This document shows positions 40,909 through 52,908 of a stretch of 64,000 nt of DNA, piece by piece. A program made the translations under genes and the position numbers. The DNA lies in contig NC_080044.1 of NCBI RefSeq assembly GCF_012489685.1, positions 65,396,732 through 65,460,731 of the forward strand, written 5' to 3'. Below the pieces are notes generated by a model. It had not been told where the DNA came from. It saw only the letters and a list, made by a program, of their open reading frames with translations, and searched no databases. Position 1 is the first letter of the stretch, and each line of letters begins with the position of its first letter. The stretch comes from Lotus japonicus (Eukaryota > Streptophyta > Magnoliopsida > Fabales > Fabaceae).

Positions 40909-43900
40909 TGTAACACCCCAAATTCGGTGGTGTCACTTTAATAACCAAAAATAAACTTAATGCGGAAAAACGTGAATATTTTTTTTTCGTCGATAATATA
41001 AACAAGACTGAAATAAATAAGACGCAAATGCGAAAGACAACAGAACTAATATACAATATAGATTACAGCCCCCGCTGTAAGTAGCAACCTCGTCACGAGT
41101 AACCTCCAGTGACGGAAAGGAGAAAAGTGTAACGCCCGTAGGCAATATGTACAGACCAAAGTAAAGGTGAAGTGTCCGCAACACAAACCTCAAAAACGAG
41201 AATAAGTTAGCCCAGTCGGCCTGAAACAAGACCTCCTAAGTCCAACCAACTCTCTGTGATTCCCGTAAAGAAACCACACAAAAAGCTATAGGTGGGAAAC
41301 TACCCTGTCCCCAAAGAAACAAATGATGGTCAGAGCTAAGACTCTACTCCTACACTAATCATATCTCGAGGAGCTCACACCAGCACTAAAACCTACATGC
41401 TAGCATGATCGTCGTCTGAATCTGAATCCAGAACGACCAAGTCTATGTACACTACCCGTCCTCCTCTCGCAACCGCGATGCGCTCCGGTGCTGGCCTCTC
41501 GGGCTTAGGGCCCGAACCATGATCATCAATGATAGCAACGGTGGGTGTGCTGGACTCTGAAGAATGCACTCCCACAGGCTCCTCTTCTGAAGGGTCCTCA
41601 TCATCAGAAGATGACGGTGGTGGCGGTGCTCCTAATCCTGGTCCGCAGTGTACTCCAGGCGGCAAGTTGAAACTGACAGTGCACCTCCTCAGCACTCCTT
41701 CCATCAAGTGTCCTACTCTGTCTACCCGATCCTCCATGATCCTCCCCGAGTACGTCGCGCGATGGTTAGCGGGGTCTACCACCCACGAACCGGGGTCATC
41801 CTGGTCTATCATCTCGTATCTAGTCCCCCCCGAAGGGTGGACCATCGTGAACCAGTCCGCTAAAGACATCTGACAATGGGCGTAGTCCGCCAAAACACAC
41901 ACAGAAGACGCGATGGTCAACTCCAAAGAATTATGTAAATAATATCATCAATAGATACAGATAAGAGATTAGCCACTTAGGCTTATAGCTAGAGATAGCA
42001 TCCTAGGGTTGCATATTCCACAATGAATATAAACGACAGTAATAACAAATAGCATGCTCCAAGTAGGATTAACAAGTAACAATCACATTCAGCAACTAAG
42101 TTAGTATGCATGTTGCATGATATGCAATGCAGGTTAACCCAGTTAACCAAATGCATTCCGGAACGGATGGACATCAACGGATCAGCCCTAGCACCAGCCA
42201 CGGTGGGACCATTTCGGCCCGCGTGCCTCTTACTCCAACAACAACAGTAGTCAGATCAGCATAAAACCCGAATGCCTGCCATTTCGGTCTGCTACTAAGA
42301 GTCACCTAACAGCGCTCTTACGCGGAAATCCGGGTCTTATAACCATTTTGGAATCCGCCGTGGTCCGGCATCTCACCGTGTTTAAACCACTTAATGAGTG
42401 CATGCAATGCAGTGATTAGCCAAACAACGTCTCCGACCTCACTCGACACGTCGCCACGTGTTCTAGCTAAATTAATGTCTCTAAAAGCTTACCCTAAGGT
42501 AAAGTCGATTCTGCGACAAAAGACACTTCTTTACAACAACATAGTAACTCATGATGATCTCCAAATCATCCGACTCATCTCAATCCGATGGTCAAAACTG
42601 CTCAACGAGCAAAGAGTATCAACATACTCGGAAACTACCCGTTTCCCGGCTTATCTCTCGGATAGCCCAACAACACAACTGCTCCCAGAGCACAAGAGTA
42701 CCAACATACTCAAAACTTATCAATATTCTCAACACTTGGATCCGACGACACTTCTCGTTTTCCAAAAACTAATATTTGAATCCTAAGCTTCCTTTCAAGT
42801 TTGTTATCATTATTTGAAGATTTAGAGGTTGTTTAATGTCTTATGAGTTTTCTTTACAAAATAATATCCTTTTAGTCTTATCGCAAATCTTATGAGTTTT
42901 CAACATCCCATAATCCCAATTAACTCCCCGAGAATGTCTCGATCCATCATAACCATAACAAGGCCCGAATCTCATTCGTCCTATCAAACTTTCCCCAAAA
43001 TCTCAAAATAAAATCGGCATGACCTGCCCGCTATCCTCACTACTCAGAATCACAGATATCAGTGAAGAGACATAATTAAATCAGCACCGTCAACAAACAT
43101 GTCATATATCAACACATCCTAGAATAATCACGTAGCACTTAGCATATAAAGCATGCATCACACATCCTAGATTACCCACTTAGCATGTACCATGTAATTC
43201 AATCTCAAAAACATTCAGTAGATGAATCATCTACATTGTCAGCCGAAGCCTCAGAAAACATTTTTCCAGTCAAACACAAACAGGTGCATAAACAGTAAAT
43301 CAATGTCTAAAGCATCGACCCTAAGCATTAACTAAGGATTCAGTGAGTAGCCCTCACCTGTAGATTCTCCAGGGTGATCTTCGAAAGTTCCTTCACAACC
43401 AGCTCCTTGTTCTTCAGAGAATTCCTCAAAAGAACCTTTAGAGTAAAACCACAGAATTCCATCAAAAACTATCAGAAACTCAGTAATCAATACCCACTAA
43501 GGTTACACGAAGTAGTATATACTCCGAGGTACGATAATCTAGCGCGAAAGGACAAGTTTTTGAAATAAGAATTTTTCTTCCTCCCCCCTAGGGTGCTCGG
43601 CCACTATTGGTAATTAGGTGGGTCGATTTTTCTTCGATCAAACTTGGTTCCTAGGTTATTATTAGTCGTAACTAAGGGTATTCTAAACTCGGAAAAATTA
43701 TCGGATCGAAAACTGTCGCAGGGGTATTTTGGTCAATATTCTTAGCTCAGAATTTCAAAACTGAAATTTCAAAAAGCAAATTGGATGGGGACGTCACCAA
43801 CGACGTTTATGACAACTAATCCTACTAGCACTAAGCTAAGGCGATAGTTTTCAGCCCAAAGGACGAAGCTTTGCCCCAAAATGGGTATTTTAAGCAGAAT

Positions 43901-44952
43901 TGAAACTCGACGGTAGTTTTTCGAGAATCGGCGCAGTATTATTAGCTAAACATGCTCTTGGGCACGTAGGGAAGATGTTTAGATAGAAAAATGAAGTTAT
44001 CAGGATAGTTTTGCAAAAACCTCAAAACTATGAGCACAGAAAGACATAGAGAAAAACTATGGAAAAGACGATCAGAGGTAAGTATTAGCGACTATACCTC
44101 GATACCTTCAAGCAGCAACTGTCGAATCAACGATCAAGCAAGAAATGAAGAAAATCTTCTCTTCTCCCTCCTCTAGCAAACTCGCGGCCTCTTGGAAGAA
44201 AATGGGTGAGTTTTTGTGATTTTTCCTCATTTCTTGGCTATATATAGAGGTTGGAAAAACGCGGGAAAATGAAAGTTTCGCGATTCCGATTTTTCCGGCT
44301 TCATTCTCCGTGAATTCTAAGATAGGTTTTGGCGACATAATACCAAAACTCAAAAGAGGTTTCCTTGTATTTTAGGTGACTAATGCAAAGTCGGTGTAAA
44401 ACTATTTTACCCGATAAGTTACTTTTTGCATTGAATGTCGGAAGAGAAAACTTCCTTCTGGAGAAAGATTGAAATCATCAAGAGAAATGGGTGTACGCGT
44501 GTAGAATCTTCATTTGAAGCTCCGAATAGAAAACTTCTTCATCGTCGGTTGATTCTAGGGTTTTGAACTATCAGGGTTTTAGTTTCGACAAACTTCCGAG
44601 GATTGGAATCGGACGTTCGTAGATTCTAGGGTTTCGCCTCGAAACGATTGTCGTATAAGGAATAAGAGAAGTTCTAACATTTCTCTGAAGATTTTTGGAA
44701 TTAATTTCCATCGTGACTTTAAGTGAAAACTAGCTATTTACTAGGGTTTCTGCCTTAGTTTTAAGCGTATATCGATCGTGCTATACCTTTTATCGATTTT
44801 GATACAATCCTTAGACTTTTCCTGAACTTTCTCCTTCAGAAATTTATTTCATTTAGTAAACTCTTGTTCAGGTTTCCCTTCACGATACATCAACCCTAAT
44901 CGTGAATAGGATTTTATTCACTTGGCATAAGTATAAAAACTTGGGTCTTACA
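40909..44952 (-). repeat. 3' LTR of gypsy element
   Basis: Near-identical to 49569-53613. It contains an intact 177-codon minus-strand frame (41393-41926), a TATA box (44238-44247) and the last ~24 codons of the pol frame, which runs across the PPT into the LTR to 44880. Confidence 0.95.
41393..41926 (-). CDS. ORF inside the gypsy LTR, 177 aa, unknown
   Basis: A single open frame (MELTIASSVCVLADYAHC...) runs in the same sense as gag-pol, wholly within the 3' LTR. It has a Trp/Gly-rich N-terminal half (SLADWFTMVHPSGG, GSWVVDPANH), a charged helix (MEDRVDRVGHLMEGVLRRC), a Pro/Ser linker and an acidic tail (SSSDDEDPSEEEP, DSDSDDDHAS). No match to known retroelement proteins was recognised. In the 5' LTR the same frame is broken by one extra C (near 50490) and a stop (near 50166). 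It sits downstream of the LTR TATA, so it would be in the transcript leader. It could be a genuine accessory ORF or a captured gene remnant. Confidence 0.45.
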   Translation of the reverse strand: MELTIASSVCVLADYAHCQMSLADWFTMVHPSGGTRYEMIDQDDPGSWVVDPANHRATYSGRIMEDRVDRVGHLMEGVLRRCTVSFNLPPGVHCGPGLGAPPPPSSSDDEDPSEEEPVGVHSSESSTPTVAIIDDHGSGPKPERPAPERIAVARGGRVVYIDLVVLDSDSDDDHASM

Positions 44953-47324
44953 TTACTACCCTCCAAAAAGAAAGTTTCGTGGTCAGTAAAAAGTTCTGGA
45001 TACTGTTCTTGGATCTTCTCCTTCAGCTCCCATGTCGCATCACCGGTGTCTTTATTCCAAATGACTTTCACTAACTCGATCTTTTTTCCTCTCAACTGCT
45101 TTACCCTGGTGTCACCAATGCTAATTGGCGATGTCTCGAAAGACAAATCATCCTTCAGCTCAATGTCATCCAGTTCGATAACATGTGTCGGATCCGCAAT
45201 ATATTTCCTCAGTTGTGACACGTGGAATACGTCATGAATGTTCGATAGAAATGGAGGTAGTGCAATCTGATAAGCAACTGGTCCAACTCGACGAGTGATC
45301 TGATAAGGTCCAATGAACTTGGGCGTAAGCTTCTTTGACTTGATTGCTCGACCAACTCCCGTAGTCTGAGTAACTCGCAGAAATACATGGTCTCCTTCTT
45401 CGAATTCCAGAGTTCTGCGCCTTTGATCTGCATAACTCTTCTGTCTACTCTGAGAAGTCTTCATTTTCTCTCTGATCTGCTTGATCTTCTCGGTAGTCTG
45501 TTGCAGAAGTTCTGGCCCTACTAACAGATTTTCTCCATTTTGATACCAACACAAGGGTGTTCTACACTTGCGGCCATACAAAGCCTCATACGGTGACATA
45601 CCTATGCTGGTATGAAAATTGTTGTTGTATGTGAACTCAATCAATGGCAATAAGTTATCCCAACTGCCCTTGTTATCTAACACGCAAGCTCGTAGCAAAT
45701 CCTCCAATGATTGGATAGTTCTCTCAGTCTGTCCATCAGTCTGTGGATGATAAGCAGAACTTAGTCTCAGCCTCGTTCCCAAAGCCTCCTGAAGAGCTCC
45801 CCAAAAATGTGAAGTAAACTTTGGGTCTCGATCGGAAACAATACTGCTCGGTATTCCATGGAGTCGTACAATCTCAGCTATATATATCTCTGATAGTTTC
45901 TCCACGTTGTACGTAGACCTCACAGGTATAAAATGAGCCGACTTAGTCAATCGATCCACTATTACCCAAATATAATCATATCCCTTTTGAGTTCTTGGCA
46001 AAGCCAGTACAAAATCCATCGATATGTTATCCCATTTCCATTCTGGTACATCCAAGCTTTGTAGCATACCTGAAGATTTCTGATGTTCCACCTTTGCTTT
46101 CTGACATGTCAAACATGCAGCCACATACTCAGCCACTTGTCTTTTCATTCCTGGCCACCAGAAATTTACCTTCAAGTCCTGATACATCTTTTTCATTCCA
46201 GGATGAATGCTCAACTTGCTCTTGTGACCTTCATCCATAATCAACCTCCTCAAGTCAGGGTTGTTAGGTACGCAAACTCTATCCTTACACCGCAGGATAT
46301 TGTCATTTCCTACCTTGAATTCCGGGTCCTTACCCTGAATTACCAAGTTCCTCTTCCCGAGCAGAAACTCATCTTGTAACTGTTGGTCTCGGATTTCTTC
46401 CATCAATCCATTGGCAATTCTGATCATCCCAAACTTCAGTTCTCCGTCGGATAATCTCACATCCAAGCTCAAATCTCTAAATTGTTCCAATAGTTGAAGC
46501 TCTTTAACCATCATTGACGAGATGTGCATCTTCCTGCTCAAGGCATCACCAACAACATTCGCCTTTCCAGGATGATATTGTAGAGTAAACTCATAATCTT
46601 TGAGAAATTCCATCCACCGACGTTGTCTCATGTTCAGCTCCTTCTGCTCAAACAAGTACTTCAAGCTCTTATGATCACTGAATATGGTGAAATTGCATCC
46701 ATATAAGTGATGTCTCCAAATCTTCAGTGCAAATACGATGGCAGCTAGCTCTAAGTCATGAGTTGGATAATTCTTCTCATGAACTTTCAGTTGTCGTGAA
46801 GCATAAGCCACTACCTTCCGATGTTGCATCAGCACACATCCCAAACCTTGATGCGAAGCATCACAGTATACCTCATAAGGTTCATCTGGTTGCGGTAGAA
46901 CGAGTACGGGTGACGTCGTCAAACGTTCCTTCATCGTCTGAAAACTAGTTTCGCACGCTTCGGTCCATGCAAAAGGTTGATCCTTCCTCGTGAGTTGAGT
47001 CAAAGGTCCAACAATCTTGGCGAAATTTTCGATGAAGCGACGATAATATCCCGCCAAACCAACGAAACTTCTGATCTCAGTCACTGTCTTTGGCCGTTCC
47101 CATGACAATACGGTCTCTACCTTTGCTGGGTCCACAGCTATACCCTCCTTAGAGATCACATGGCCTAAGAATTTTACCTCTTCGAGCCAAAATTCGCACT
47201 TAGAAGGATTGGCGTACAATTCCTTCTCCCTCAGCACCTGTAAAACTTGTCGCAAGTTCCCCTCGTGGTCCTCAGCATTCTTTGAGTAGATCAGAATGTC
47301 GTCGATAAACACCACGACGAATCC
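44880..47324 (-). pseudogene. Gypsy RT (3' part), RNase H, integrase, chromodomain
   Basis: An open frame of 811 codons (47315-44880) lies downstream of the RT deletion. It has RT motif FIDDILIYS, '[16 protein letters not shown]' and '[10 protein letters not shown]'. RNase H follows with [23 protein letters not shown] and SDHKSLKYL. The integrase zinc motif is H-x-H-x-C-L-T-C, and the integrase core is [23 protein letters not shown] and [12 protein letters not shown] (D, D, E present). The C-terminal domain with [16 protein letters not shown] and VKVIWN...TWEL is chromodomain-like. The frame is separated from the upstream part by a deletion of RT codons between [12 protein letters not shown] and VVFIDD and by the frameshift. 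No functional polyprotein is possible without recoding. Confidence 0.93.
44953..44970 (-). promoter_or_regulatory. Polypurine tract of gypsy element
   Basis: The minus strand has CTTTTTGGAGGGTAGTAA directly next to the 3' LTR start (TGTAAGACCC). It lies inside the pol reading frame. Confidence 0.85.
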
Positions 47325-49357
47325 ATGAATATGGAAGGTGCGTTTGTCACCCCAAATGGCATCACTAAGTACTCATAGTGTCCATAACAGGTTCTGAATG
47401 CCGTCTTCTGGATATCCTCAGTCTTGACTCTGATTTGATGATAACCCGACTTCAGATCGATCTTTGAGAATATCGCAGCTCCCCGCAGTTGATCCATCAA
47501 ATCATCAATTCTAGGTCACGGATACCTATTCTTGACGGTTACCTTGTTCAATTGTCGGTAGTCGACACATAATCTAGATCTCCCGTCCTTCTTCTTCACC
47601 AATAAGACTGGCGCTCCCCAAGGTGAAACGCTTGGTCGGATGAATCCCTTCGACAGAAGATCCTCTAGTTGTGACTTCAATTCCACTAACTCCGCACGTG
47701 CCATACGATATGGTGCAATCGAAATCGGCCCTGTTCCCGGTACGATGTCAATAGCAAACTCAATGTCGCGTACAGGCAGCAATCCAGGTACATCGCCAGG
47801 AAAAACATCCACGAAGTCTCTCACCACTGAAATATTATCAACTTCCGGATTCCCTTTACTCTCCAAGCTTAGCAGAACGGAATACTCTTGTGATCCCTCG
47901 TTCAAAGAGACGCTAATGTGATTGGCAGATAGATACTCGGAAAGATCCCAATCAGGAAATACCACTCTCTTTCGGTTGCAGTCCAAAAGACAATGATAGT
48001 GGGACAACCAATCCATTCCTAGGATAACATCTAGGTTCTTAAGAGTTAGGCATACTAAGTTAGCATGGTAGACTCTATTGTTATATGTTATCGGACAGTA
48101 CATACATGCCGTATTAGCAAGTAGAGTCTTGGCAGGAGTGGTAACTATAAGATCGAAGCTCAAAGCAGTAATAGGAAGTCTTAATCTGGTCGCACATTCT
48201 CTAGAGATAAATGAATGCGTTGCACCGGAATCAAAAAGTACGGATAGGAGATTACCGTCAATCTCGCAGTCTCCTTTAATCAGCCCATCGAACCCTTCAG
48301 CATCTTCACCATCCATGGTGTAGACTCTCGCCTTTGCAGCAGGACGCTTTCCACGAGCAGTGTTGACGGTTGGTTCCGTCTTGGGTACCCTGCACTGAGC
48401 AGCAGTATGCCCCAATTTTTTACAGTTGAAGCATTGAGGTCTCGTGTTGGGACAATCACGAGCATAATGCCCCGGCTTCCCACACTTGTAGCAAGTCATC
48501 TCCCTGTTCACAGTCTGGTTTCCGGAACCACCGGCATTACCCGTCATAGGCCTGTAAGATCCTGAAGCAAACCCTCTACCAGCAGGACGCTGATACGGCC
48601 TCCTGTTCTGAAATTTCCCTCGGCCTTGGAAATTTTGAGAGCCCGACCTCATCGGCCCTCCAGTTCCAGCACGGTTCACTCTCCGGTTCTTCATCAGTTC
48701 CACCTCCGTGGCTTTCTCAACCAAAGACTGGAAACGCATGATTCCCAGCGGCCTCACTGAGTCCTCAATATCAGGCCTCAGTCCATTAACAAAGCGCTTG
48801 CACATGTAGCGCTCATCAACATGATCATTAAAGAATTGAAAATGCTTCGCCAAAGATTCCAGCTTGGAAGCAAATTCTGGTACAGACATACCTCCTTGAC
48901 GGAGTGTCAGAAACTATGCCTCCCGCTCATCTCGGGCACTTGTTGGAAAATACTTTTCCAAGAACGCGGTCCGGAAAGAGTTCCAGTTGATCTCTTCCTG
49001 GTTGGCTTCCATGATTCCCCTGGTGCCCTTCCACCAGTACTTAGCATCACCGAGTAGCAGATAAGTTGCCATGCCCACCTTGGCACCCTCAACAGTCTGC
49101 AAAACACCGAAAATCTTCTCGATTTCCTGGATCCAGAGATCCGCTTTGTCTGGGTCAGTACCACCCGAGAACTTTGGTGGATTTTGCCTCCTGAAGTCAT
49201 TCAGGCCTTTGTTCTGGTCCAGAGTTACTTCCCTCTGGCGCTGATGCTGATCACGTGCTTCTTCAGCAGCACGCCTCATAGCATTATCGTTCGCTTGCGC
49301 TGTCACAGCTTGGGCCATAGTGGCCATCATCTCGGCTAACTGATTAGTATTCACCAT
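47325..49357 (-). pseudogene. Gypsy gag-protease-RT (5' part), with nonsense mutations
   Basis: The ATG at 49357 (MVNTNQLAEMMATMAQ) starts gag, with capsid-type WIQEIEKIF and LLLGDAKYWW. A TAG at 48914-48916 cuts it after 147 codons; the frame resumes at once and runs 48913-47519. That part has two CCHC zinc knuckles ([14 protein letters not shown] and [14 protein letters not shown], about 48510-48400). It also has the aspartic protease [12 protein letters not shown] (about 48240) and early [30 protein letters not shown] at 47516-47518 interrupts again. RT continues with [15 protein letters not shown] and FGVTNAP, until a frame-breaking deletion near 47325-47333. I describe the breaks only. 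Confidence 0.93.
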
Positions 49358-49553
49358 GTTCTGTTAAGTGAAACAAACAGTTAGTACTTATCATAAGATA
49401 GCATCTAGCATAACAATACAATATGATTAAGCAATAACTTCAATCAATTCTAAGCGAAAAATCGCTTGCAGACAATCAATTTTCACTCTTTGCAGAGTCA
49501 CACAACCTAGCACAGAAGACCTATTCCCCAAAGACTCCCGAAAGACTCGACAA

Positions 49554-49565
49554 GCTCTGATACCA
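49554..49565 (-). promoter_or_regulatory. Primer binding site (tRNA-iMet) of gypsy element
   Basis: The minus strand reads TGGTATCAGAGC, three bases inside the 5' LTR end (49569). Confidence 0.95.
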
Positions 49566-50081
49566 CAATGTAACACCCCAAATTCGGTGGCGTCACTTTA
49601 GTAACCAAAAATAAACTTAATGCGGAAAAACGTGAATATTTTTTTTTCGTCGATAATATAAACAAGACTAAAATAAATAAGACGCAAATGCGAAAGACAA
49701 CAGAACTAATATACAATATAGATTACAGCCCCCGCTGTAAGTAGCAACCTCGTCACGAGTAACCTCCAGTGACGGAAAGGAGAAAAGTGTAACGCCCGTA
49801 GGCAATATGTACAGACCAAAGTAAAGGTGAAGTGTCCGCAACACAAACCTCAAAAACGAGAATAAGTTAGCCCAGTCGGCCTGAAACAAGACCTCCTAAG
49901 TCCAACCAACTCTCTGTGATTCCCGTAAAGAAACCACACAAAAAGCTATAGGTGGGAAACTACCCTGTCCCCAAAGAAACAAATGATGGTCAGAGCTAAG
50001 ACTCTACTCCTACACTAATCATATCTCGAGGAGCTCACACCAGCACTAAAACCTACATGCTAGCATGATCGTCGTCTGAAT

Positions 50082-50587
50082 CTGAATCCAGAACGACCAA
50101 GTCTATGTACACTACCCGTCCTCCTCTCGCAACCGCGATGCGCTCCGGTGCTGGCCTCTCGGGCTAAGGGCCCGAACCATGATCGTCAATGATAGCAACG
50201 GTGGGTGTGCTGGACTCTAAAGAATGCACTCCCACAGGCTCCTCCTCTGAAGGGTCCTCATCATCAGAAGATGACGGTGGTGGCGGTGCTCCTAATCCTG
50301 GTCCGCAGTGTACTCCAGGCGGCAAGTTGAAACTGACAGTGCACCTCCTCAGCACTCCTTCCATCAAGTGTCCTACTCTGTCTACCCGATCCTCCATGAT
50401 CCTCCCCGAGTACGTCGCACGATGGTTAGCGGGGTCTACCACCCACGAACCGGGGTCATCCTGGCCAATCATCTCGTATCTAGTCCCCCCCCGAAGGGTG
50501 GACCATCGTGAACCAGTCCGCTAAAGACATCGGACAATGGGCGTAGTCCGCCAAAACACACACAGAAGACGCGATGGTCAACTCCAA
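50082..50587 (-). pseudogene. Broken 5'-LTR copy of the LTR ORF
   Basis: Nearly identical to 41393-41926. A C7-to-C8 change in 'tagtccccccc' shifts the frame after the MVHPSGG region, and a T-to-A change turns a Lys codon into TAG near 50166. Only the middle 102 codons (50164-50472) stay open. Confidence 0.6.
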
Positions 50588-52898
50588 AGAATTATGTAAA
50601 TAATATCACCAATAGATACAGATAAGAGATTAGCCACTTAAGCTTATAGCTAGAGATAGCATCCTAGGGTTGCATATTCCACAATGAATATAAACGACAG
50701 TAATAACAAATAGCATGCTCCAAGTAGGATTAACAAGTAACAATCACATTCAGCAACTAAGTTAGTATGCATGTTGCATGATATGCAATGCAGGTTAACC
50801 CAGTTAACCAAATGCATTCCGGAACGGATGGACATCAACGGATCAGCCCTAGCACCAGCCACGGTGGGACCATTTCGGCCCGCGTGCCTCTTACTCCAAC
50901 AACAACGGTAGTCAGATCAGCATAAAACCCGAATGCCTGCCATTTCGGTCTGCTACTAAGAGTCACCTAACAGCGCTCTTACGCGGAAATCCGGGTCTTA
51001 TAACCATTTTGGAATCCGCCGTGGTCCGGCATCTCACCGTGTTTAAACCACTTAATGAGTGCATGCAATGCAGTGATTAGCCAAACAACGTCTCCGACCT
51101 CACTCGACACGTCGCCACGTGTTCTAGCTAAATTAATGTCTCTAAAAGCTTACCCTAAGGTAAAGTCGATTCTGCGACAAAAGACACTTCTTTACAACAA
51201 CATAGTAACTCATGATGATCTCCAAATCATCCGACTCATATCAATCCGATGGTCAAAACTGCTCAACGAGCAAAGAGTATCAACATACTCGGAAACTACC
51301 CGTTTCACGGCTTATCTCTCGGATAGCCCAACAACACAACTGCTCCCAGAGCACAAGAGTACCAACATACTCAAAACTTATCAATATTCTCAACACTTGG
51401 ATCCGACGACACTTCTCATTTTCCAAAAACTAAGATTTGAATCCTAAGCTTCCTTTCAAGTTTGTTATCATTATTTGAAGATTTAGAGGTTGTTTAATGT
51501 CTTATGAGTTTTCTTTACAAAATAATATCCTTTTAGTCTTATCGCAAATCTTATGAGTTTTCAACATCCTATAATCCCAATTAACTCCCCGAGAATGTCT
51601 CAATCCATCATAACCATAACAAGGCCCGAATCTCATTCGTCCTATCAAACTTTCCCCAAAATCTCAAAATAAAATCGGCATGACCTGCCCGCTATCCTCA
51701 CTACTCAGAATCACAGATATCAGTGAAGAGACATAATTAAATCAGCACCGTCAACAAACATGTCATATATCAACACATCCTAGAATAATCACGTAGCACT
51801 TAGCATATAAAGCATGCATCACACATCCTAGATTACCCACTTAGCACGTACCATGTAATTCAATCTCAAAAACATTCAGTAGATGAATCATCTACATTGT
51901 TAGCCGAAGCCTCAAAAAACATTTTTCCAGTCAAACACAAACAGGTGCATAAACAGTAAATCAATGTCGAAAGCATCGACCCTAAGCATTAACTAAGGAT
52001 TCAGTGAGTAGCCCTCACCTGTAGATTCTCCAGGGTGATCTTCGAAAGTTCCTTCACAACCAGCTCCTTGTTCTTCAGAGAATTCCTCAAAAGAACCTTT
52101 AGAGTAAAACCACAGAATTCCATCAAAAACTATCAGAAACTCAGTAATCAATACCCACTAAGGTTACACGAAGTAGTATATATTCCGAGGTACGATAATC
52201 TAGCGCGAAAGGACAAGTTTTTGAAACAAGAATTTTTCTTCCTCCCCCCTAGGGTGCTCGGCCACTATTGGTAATTAGGTGGGTCGATTTTTCTTCGATC
52301 AAACTTGGTTCCTAGGTTATTATTAGTCGTAACTAAGGGTATTCTAAACTCGGAAAAATTATCGGATCGAAAACTGTCGCAGGGGTATTTTGGTCAATAT
52401 TCTTAGCTCAGAATTTCAAAACTGAAATTTCAAAAAGAAAATTGGATGGGGACGTCACCAACGACGTTTATGACAACTAATCCTACTAGCACTAAGCTAA
52501 GGCGATAGTTTTCAGCCCAAAGGACGAAGCTTTGCCCCAAAATGGGTATTTTAAGCAGAATTGAAACTCGACGGTAGTTTTTCGAGAATCGGCGCAGTAT
52601 TATTAGCTAAACATGCTCTTGGGCACGTAGGGAAGATGTTTAGATAGAAAAATGAAGTTATCAGGATAGTTTTGGAAAAACCTCAAAACTATGAGCACAG
52701 AAAGACATAGAGAAAAGCTATGGAAAAGACGATCAGAGGTAAGGATTAGCGACTATACCTCGATACCTTCAAGCAGCAACTGTCGAATCAACGATCAAGC
52801 AAGAAATGAAGAAAATCTTCTCTTCTCCCTCCTCTAGCAAACTCGCGGCCTCTTGGAAGAAAATGGGTGAGTTTTTGTGATTTTTCCTCACTTCTTGG

Positions 52899-52908
52899 CT
52901 ATATATAG
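52899..52908 (-). promoter_or_regulatory. Putative TATA box in 5' LTR
   Basis: CTATATATAG within 'ggctatatatagaggttgg'; the same motif is at 44238-44247 in the 3' LTR. If used, transcription starts near 52870. That leaves ~3.3 kb of LTR-derived leader before the PBS, an unusually long leader that includes the LTR ORF. Confidence 0.6.

Noticed and set aside
42394..42786. 130-codon plus-strand ORF in both gypsy LTRs
   Set aside because: Antisense to the element, conserved only because the LTRs are near-identical; no features.
44902..48323. Several plus-strand ORFs opposite pol
   Set aside because: Antisense shadows of the gypsy polyprotein.
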